NCBI GenBank assembly: GCA_963532875.1
Contig: CAUSLO010000029.1
Location: 1 to 16,118 of the forward strand
Reading direction: 5' to 3'
Source: CAUTUX01 sp963532875
GTDB lineage: Bacteria; Bacillota; Clostridia; Christensenellales; CAG-917
DNA length: 16,118 nucleotides
The notes beneath the pieces are model-generated. The model was not told the DNA's origin, made no database searches, and worked only from the letters and a program-made list of their open reading frames with translations. The position numbers were made by a program, and so were the translations under genes. Position 1 is the first letter of the stretch, and every line of letters begins with the position of its first letter. Positions 12,694 to 16,118 of this stretch are shown piece after piece.

Positions 12694-12966
12694 CTACTTA
12701 GAAGTCTTGTCACCAGCGTGACCCCTAAATGTTCTTGTTGGAGCAAATTCACCTAATTTGTTTCCAACCATGTCTTCTGTTACATATACAGGAACGTGTT
12801 CTTTCCCATTGTGAACTGCAATTGTATGCCCTACCATTTCTGGGAAAATTGTAGAACTTCTTGACCAAGTCTTAATTGGCTTATGCTCTCCTGCTTTGTT
12901 CATTGCTTCTACCTTTTTAAGTAGGCTCTCTTCAATAAAAGGTCCTTTCTTAATACTTCTGCTCAT
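12694..12966 (-). CDS. rpsS: 30S ribosomal protein S19
   Basis: S19 sits in the 30S head, where it pairs with S13 and contacts the 50S subunit. MSRSIKKGPFIEESLLKKVE opens it, followed by TWSRSSTIFPEMVGHTIAVHNGKEHVPVYVTEDMVGNKLGEFAPTRTFRGHAG, the family signature. Its 90 residues are normal. It lies 11 nt after rplB and 8 nt before rplV. Confidence 0.99.
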   Translation of the reverse strand: MSRSIKKGPFIEESLLKKVEAMNKAGEHKPIKTWSRSSTIFPEMVGHTIAVHNGKEHVPVYVTEDMVGNKLGEFAPTRTFRGHAGDKTSK

Positions 12967-12977
12967 TTTGCCTCCAA

Positions 12978-13805
12978 TTAGTTAACACGCTTAATAATAA
13001 ACTTATTAGACCTGTTACTCTTCTTTCTTGTCTTATATCCAAGTGTTGGTTTACCCCAAGGTGTTACAGGTGATGGCATACCTACTGGTGATTTACCTTC
13101 ACCACCTCCGTGTGGGTGATCACAAGGGTTCATAACTACACCACGAACAGATGGTCTAATTCCCATGTGTCTTGTCTTACCTGCTTTACCTACTCTAACA
13201 ATTTCATGATCAACATTTCCTACTTGACCAATTGTTGCTCTACATTGAATTAGTACTAATCTGATTTCGCCACTTGGCATACGAAGTGTTGCATACTTTC
13301 CTTCCTTAGCCATTAGTTGTGCAGAAATTCCAGCAGATCTTGCTATCTGTCCACCCTTACCTGGTGTTATTTCAATATTGTGAATTGTTGTTCCTACTGG
13401 GATTGCAGAAATTGGTAAATTGTTTCCTACCTTGATATCTGCATTTTCACCACTTTCAACAATATCTCCTTGGTTCAATCCAATTGGTGCAAGAATATAT
13501 TTCTTCTCGCCATCTGCATAATGCAATAAAGCAATGTTTGCTGTACGATTTGGATCATATTCAATTTCTGCTACTTTTGCTGGGATATTGTCTTTAAATC
13601 TCTTGAAATCAATAATTCTATACTTTTGTCTGTTACCGCCACCTATGTGTCTTACTGTAATACGTCCATATGAGTTTCTTCCGCCTGTCTTGCTCTTTTC
13701 TGCTAATAAACTCTTTTCTGGTGTTGTTGTCGTAATTTCAGTGAATGCTGAAACTGACATATGACGACGAGCAGGTGATGTTGGTTTATACTTCTTAATT
13801 GCCAT
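12978..13805 (-). CDS. rplB: 50S ribosomal protein L2
   Basis: L2 is needed for subunit association and peptidyl transferase activity. Its 275 residues cover the N-terminal RNA-binding domain (about 40–120, GGRNSYGRITVRHIGGGNRQKYRIIDFKR) and the C-terminal domain ending in the signature VMNPCDHPHGGGEGKSPVG (224–242). H230 matches the histidine linked to catalysis in E. coli (H229). The length is standard. It lies 13 nt after rplW. Confidence 0.99.
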   Translation of the reverse strand: MAIKKYKPTSPARRHMSVSAFTEITTTTPEKSLLAEKSKTGGRNSYGRITVRHIGGGNRQKYRIIDFKRFKDNIPAKVAEIEYDPNRTANIALLHYADGEKKYILAPIGLNQGDIVESGENADIKVGNNLPISAIPVGTTIHNIEITPGKGGQIARSAGISAQLMAKEGKYATLRMPSGEIRLVLIQCRATIGQVGNVDHEIVRVGKAGKTRHMGIRPSVRGVVMNPCDHPHGGGEGKSPVGMPSPVTPWGKPTLGYKTRKKSNRSNKFIIKRVN

Positions 13806-13818
13806 TTTTCACTTCTCC

Positions 13819-14109
13819 TTATGCTAGACTCTCAAATTGTTCAATTGCTTTGCTGTCAGCAGTCAACTTTACATATGCTTTCTTATATGATGAAGTTTTG
13901 CCTTGGGTTCTTCCCATTCTTTTAAGTTTTCCATCGCAATTTACAATATTTACTTTTTCAACTTCTACTTTGAATATTTTTTCAATAGCCTTCTTAACTT
14001 CAGTTCTATTTGCCTTTTTGTCTACTTTAAAAGTGTACTTCTTGTCTTGAATACCGTCGTAGCTTTTTTCTGAAAGAATTGGCTCAATAATGATATCGTA
14101 CTCTCTCAT
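13819..14109 (-). CDS. rplW: 50S ribosomal protein L23
   Basis: L23 is the main docking point at the tunnel exit for trigger factor, SRP and the Sec translocon. IIIEPILSEKSYDGIQDKKYTFKVDKKANRTEVKKAIEKIFKVEVEKVNIVN is the typical core, and the extended loop KLKRMGRTQGKTSSYKKAYVKL is present. Its 96 residues are normal. It lies 9 nt after rplD and 13 nt before rplB. Confidence 0.99.
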   Translation of the reverse strand: MREYDIIIEPILSEKSYDGIQDKKYTFKVDKKANRTEVKKAIEKIFKVEVEKVNIVNCDGKLKRMGRTQGKTSSYKKAYVKLTADSKAIEQFESLA

Positions 14110-14118
14110 GTTCTCTCC

Positions 14119-14787
14119 TTACTCCTTTATTAGATGAGAAAAATCTAAACGGATTGCCTCTTCATCTAACCTCTTTATTGCTGTTTTTGTTATAACAACG
14201 TTTTTATTTGCAACAACATCGTATACACTCAATAAATCAACATCACAAACTTCAACATTTGGAATATTTCTTGAAGATAATAAAACTTGCTCATACCATT
14301 TTAAATCACTATCTTCGCGACTTAATACAATTAATGTTCTTCCTGTAAGTTTTAATTTCTTCAATGTGTCTGCTAATTTTTTTGTGCTTGGTGCTTCAAA
14401 CTCAAGTTTTGCAACTATTGTCAATTCTTGTTGTCTGATTTTTTCTGACATTGCTGAAGCGAATGCTCTATATCTCATCTTTTCATTTATTTTTTGTCTG
14501 TAATCACGAGGTTTCTTTGCAAATACAATTCCGCCGCCTACATGGTTAGGAGCAACAATAGATCCTTGACGTGCTCTACCTGTTCCTTTTTGACGGTATG
14601 GCTTGCATCCGCCTCCTCTTACTTCACTTCTTGTTAAAGCACTATGTGTTCCTTGTCTTCTGTTAGCCAATTGAGCAACTACGACTTGGTGAACAAGAGA
14701 TTCTTTATATTTTGCGTTGAAGAACTTAGACTCTAGATTTACTGAACCTTGCGACTTGCCTTCTTGATTTAATACCTTCAATTCCAT
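14119..14787 (-). CDS. rplD: 50S ribosomal protein L4
   Basis: L4 sends a long loop into the exit tunnel, and in gammaproteobacteria it represses the S10 operon. The loop region (ALTRSEVRGGGCKPYRQKGTGRARQGSIVAPNHVGGGIVFAKKPRDY, about 55–101) is well kept. At 222 residues it is somewhat longer than the usual 206–210, mainly through a C-terminal tail (RLDEEAIRLDFSHLIKE). It lies 16 nt after rplC. No E. coli-like L4 leader is recognisable upstream of rpsJ, so L4 autocontrol is not supported here. Confidence 0.98.
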   Translation of the reverse strand: MELKVLNQEGKSQGSVNLESKFFNAKYKESLVHQVVVAQLANRRQGTHSALTRSEVRGGGCKPYRQKGTGRARQGSIVAPNHVGGGIVFAKKPRDYRQKINEKMRYRAFASAMSEKIRQQELTIVAKLEFEAPSTKKLADTLKKLKLTGRTLIVLSREDSDLKWYEQVLLSSRNIPNVEVCDVDLLSVYDVVANKNVVITKTAIKRLDEEAIRLDFSHLIKE

Positions 14788-14803
14788 TATTAATTACCTC
14801 CAA

Positions 14804-15433
14804 CTAAGCCTTCGCAGTTTGTTTAATAAATACAACTGAACCCTTTGGCCCTGGAATTCCACCCTTGATAAGGATCAAATTTCTTTCTGCATCAACTCTT
14901 GCAATCAATAGGTTTTGAACTGTAACTTTTTCATGTCCCCATTGACCAGCCATGTGTTTATTCTTAAATACTCTTGATGGACTTGAACATGCTCCCATTG
15001 AACCTACCCCTCTGTGATAACCAGAACCGTGTGCCATTGGCCCTCTATGTTGATTCCATCTCTTAATAGGTCCTGTAAATCCGTGTCCTTTTGAAACACC
15101 ACTTACATCAACCTTTTCGCCTTCTTTAAAGATGTCGCATTTGATTTCTTGTCCTAGTTGATAATTTGAACAATTTTCTAAACGAAACTCTTTTAGTGTT
15201 TTCTTTGGTAAAATTTTGCTCTTAGCAAAATGTCCAATTAAAGCCTTTGTTGTCTTTTTCTCTTTCTTTTCACCAAAACCAATTTGAACGGCTTCATATC
15301 CGTCATTTTCTTTTGTTTTTACTTGCACTACGTGGCAAGGTCCTGCTTCTACTACAGTTACTGGAATTACAACACCTTCTTTTGTGAAGATTTGTGTCAT
15401 TCCTATTTTTTTTCCGATGATTGCTTTATCCAT
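14804..15433 (-). CDS. rplC: 50S ribosomal protein L3
   Basis: L3 starts 50S assembly, and its central loop reaches the peptidyl transferase centre. MDKAIIGKKIGMTQIF at the N terminus, VSGVSKGHGFTGPIKRWNQHRGPMAHGSGYHR and GSMGACSSPSRVFKNKHMAGQWG identify it. The length of 209 is normal. The GGAG Shine-Dalgarno lies about 13 nt upstream of the ATG, a rather wide spacing, but the conserved N terminus fixes the start. It lies 30 nt after rpsJ, the largest gap inside the S10 segment. Confidence 0.99.
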   Translation of the reverse strand: MDKAIIGKKIGMTQIFTKEGVVIPVTVVEAGPCHVVQVKTKENDGYEAVQIGFGEKKEKKTTKALIGHFAKSKILPKKTLKEFRLENCSNYQLGQEIKCDIFKEGEKVDVSGVSKGHGFTGPIKRWNQHRGPMAHGSGYHRGVGSMGACSSPSRVFKNKHMAGQWGHEKVTVQNLLIARVDAERNLILIKGGIPGPKGSVVFIKQTAKA

Positions 15434-15463
15434 GTAAAGTTCACTCTCCTTATATTTCTATTC

Positions 15464-15772
15464 TTATAACTTCATTGCGATATCAACACCAGCAGGGATG
15501 TCTAGTTTCTTTAACATTTCTAGTGTTCTTGCTGTTGGGTTAAATATATCAATGAGACGTTTATGTGTTCTTAATTCAAATTGCTCACGAGAATCTTTAT
15601 ACTTGTGAGTTGCTCTTAATATAGTAATTATTTCCTTTTCTGTTGGAAGAGGAATTGGTCCTAACACTTTTGTCCCAGTCTTTTTGATTGTTTCTACTAT
15701 CTTTTCAGCAGAATTATCAATTAGATTGTGATCATAAGCCCTTAATTTAATTCTGATTTTTTGTCCAGCCAT
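15464..15772 (-). CDS. rpsJ: 30S ribosomal protein S10
   Basis: S10 is a 30S head protein and also, as NusE, joins NusB in transcription antitermination. IRIKLRAYDHNLIDNSAEKIVETIKKTG and GPIPLPTEKEIITILRATHKYKDSREQFELRTHKRLIDI are the family signatures; 102 residues is standard. It is the first gene of the superoperon, with a strong RBS (GAGGAGG, 7 nt before the ATG). It lies about 86 nt downstream of the predicted start of transcription. Confidence 0.99.
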   Translation of the reverse strand: MAGQKIRIKLRAYDHNLIDNSAEKIVETIKKTGTKVLGPIPLPTEKEIITILRATHKYKDSREQFELRTHKRLIDIFNPTARTLEMLKKLDIPAGVDIAMKL

Positions 15773-15858
15773 TATATAGCCTCCTCATTTTTACCTATCA
15801 CTTATCCGCGTGTATCGTATTATTTTTTTTAAAATAAAAAAAATCGTGCCGAAACAGC
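15773..15858 (-). promoter_or_regulatory. rpsJ 5' leader with A/U hairpin
   Basis: The predicted untranslated leader contains a perfect 9-bp inverted repeat, AUUUUUUUU/AAAAAAAAU (15844–15836 and 15830–15822), around a 5-nt loop. Just before it is a weak 4-bp hairpin, GCUG-UUU-CGGC, so the U8 run resembles a feeble terminator tract. Further down, CAC and GUG with flanking AU pairs can form another small hairpin. The RBS GAGGAGG is free of obvious pairing. An attenuator is possible but the stems are weak. Confidence 0.3.
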
Positions 15859-15864
15859 CCTTTT

Positions 15865-15893
15865 AGTTTATTTTTTTCGCAACTTTTTGTCAA
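15865..15893 (-). promoter_or_regulatory. Main S10-operon promoter
   Basis: On the minus strand a perfect -35 TTGACA (15893–15888) is followed by a 17-nt spacer and a -10 TAAACT (15870–15865, four of six consensus bases). A- and T-runs flank the -35 box. Transcription is expected to start near 15858, about 86 nt before rpsJ. A 7-bp inverted repeat (TTTTTGT/ACAAAAA, 15884–15900) overlaps the -35 box, but this may simply reflect A/T runs. Confidence 0.8.
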
Positions 15894-15912
15894 ACAAAAA
15901 CTGCCCTGTTTT

Positions 15913-16062
15913 TTAAAAATCTTCATCTTGAAAAATTTGAGTCTTTTCCTTTACTTCTTTTGACCTTTGTAAACGTTTGGTAAATATTTCGTAATCAAGA
16001 AATCTATGAAAAAAGAGAATTGCGTAATTTGTAATAAAAGCGAATACGTTCCATATAAACAT
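15913..16062 (-). CDS. Possible 49-residue single-span membrane protein
   Basis: This ATG-to-TAA frame encodes MFIWNVFAFITNYAILFFHR, then about 29 mostly charged residues ending QIFQDEDF. Residues 2–22 could form one membrane helix; the tail is rich in Lys, Glu, Arg and Gln, as in real small membrane proteins. No family is recognised. Against it, the RBS is poor (GGGA directly abutting the ATG), the DNA is T-rich, which makes hydrophobic frames common, and an in-frame TAA lies 18 nt upstream. Its stop is 20 nt before the -35 box of the S10 promoter. A weak A/T hairpin (15896–15913) follows the stop. Confidence 0.3.
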   Translation of the reverse strand: MFIWNVFAFITNYAILFFHRFLDYEIFTKRLQRSKEVKEKTQIFQDEDF

Positions 16063-16118
16063 TCCCGACTTTAGGATTTAACACCACAAAATTCCAATAA
16101 AAACACAAGAAATTTAAA

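Noticed and set aside
15894..15915. A/T hairpin AAAAAC…GTTTTT after the 49-residue frame as a terminator
   Set aside because: The stem is only 6 bp and mostly A–T, and the following T-run is part of the S10 promoter region.
16006..16074. 22-codon plus-strand frame with a CxxC pair (CVICNK)
   Set aside because: It has no RBS and no partner gene, and is short enough to be chance.
16004..16117. Minus-strand frame open from the window edge, about 37 residues (…VYMERIRFYYKLRNSLFS)
   Set aside because: It could be the tail of an upstream gene and overlaps the 49-residue frame. Nothing recognisable; the window is too short to choose between frames.
1..16118. Mobile elements, CRISPR arrays, defence genes, tRNA or rRNA genes
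   Set aside because: Both strands are filled by the conserved operon; no transposase, phage, spacer-repeat or tRNA cloverleaf sequence was seen.

Overview
The window holds a complete S10–spc–alpha ribosomal-protein superoperon. All 32 of its genes lie on the minus strand, so the operon reads from about 15.86 kb down to about 0.22 kb. The DNA is AT-rich. The gene order, the Zn-ribbon S14 (rpsZ type), the small KOW-domain gene between map and infA, and rpsD inside the alpha segment all point to a low-G+C Firmicute (Bacillota), most likely of class Clostridia. The genus cannot be told from this window.

Layout in transcription order. Positions 16118–15773 hold a possible 49-codon membrane micro-ORF, a strong sigma-A-type promoter (TTGACA, 17 nt, TAAACT) and a leader of about 86 nt. 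The S10 segment follows: rpsJ, rplC, rplD, rplW, rplB, rpsS, rplV, rpsC, rplP, rpmC, rpsQ. The spc segment is rplN, rplX, rplE, rpsZ, rpsH, rplF, rplR, rpsE, rpmD, rplO, secY. After an internal promoter at the end of secY (TTGAAA, 17 nt, TATAAT) come adk, map, the KOW gene, infA and rpmJ. The alpha segment is rpsM, rpsK, rpsD, rpoA, rplQ. A Rho-independent terminator at 216–240 closes the operon. A separate co-directional promoter at 127–155 then drives a strong ribosome binding site and a 15-codon reading frame of unclear status at the window edge.

The genes make 24 ribosomal proteins of both subunits other than S4, plus S4 itself, the RNA polymerase alpha subunit, initiation factor IF-1, the SecY translocon channel, adenylate kinase, methionine aminopeptidase and a small RNA-binding KOW protein. 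They are packed tightly. Most gaps are 3–17 nt, and several junctions overlap (rpsC/rplP, rplP/rpmC, rpmD/rplO, rplO/secY, adk/map), which suggests translational coupling.

Only two internal gaps exceed 30 nt, and each carries a signal. The 50-nt secY–adk gap holds the internal promoter. The 84-nt rpmJ–rpsM gap can fold into a two-tier hairpin whose loop is complementary to the rpsM Shine-Dalgarno sequence. It sits where the S4-responsive alpha-operon pseudoknot sits in E. coli. This candidate RNA regulator is the most interesting observation here. Otherwise the window is conserved housekeeping DNA. I see no mobile element, CRISPR array, defence system, tRNA or rRNA.
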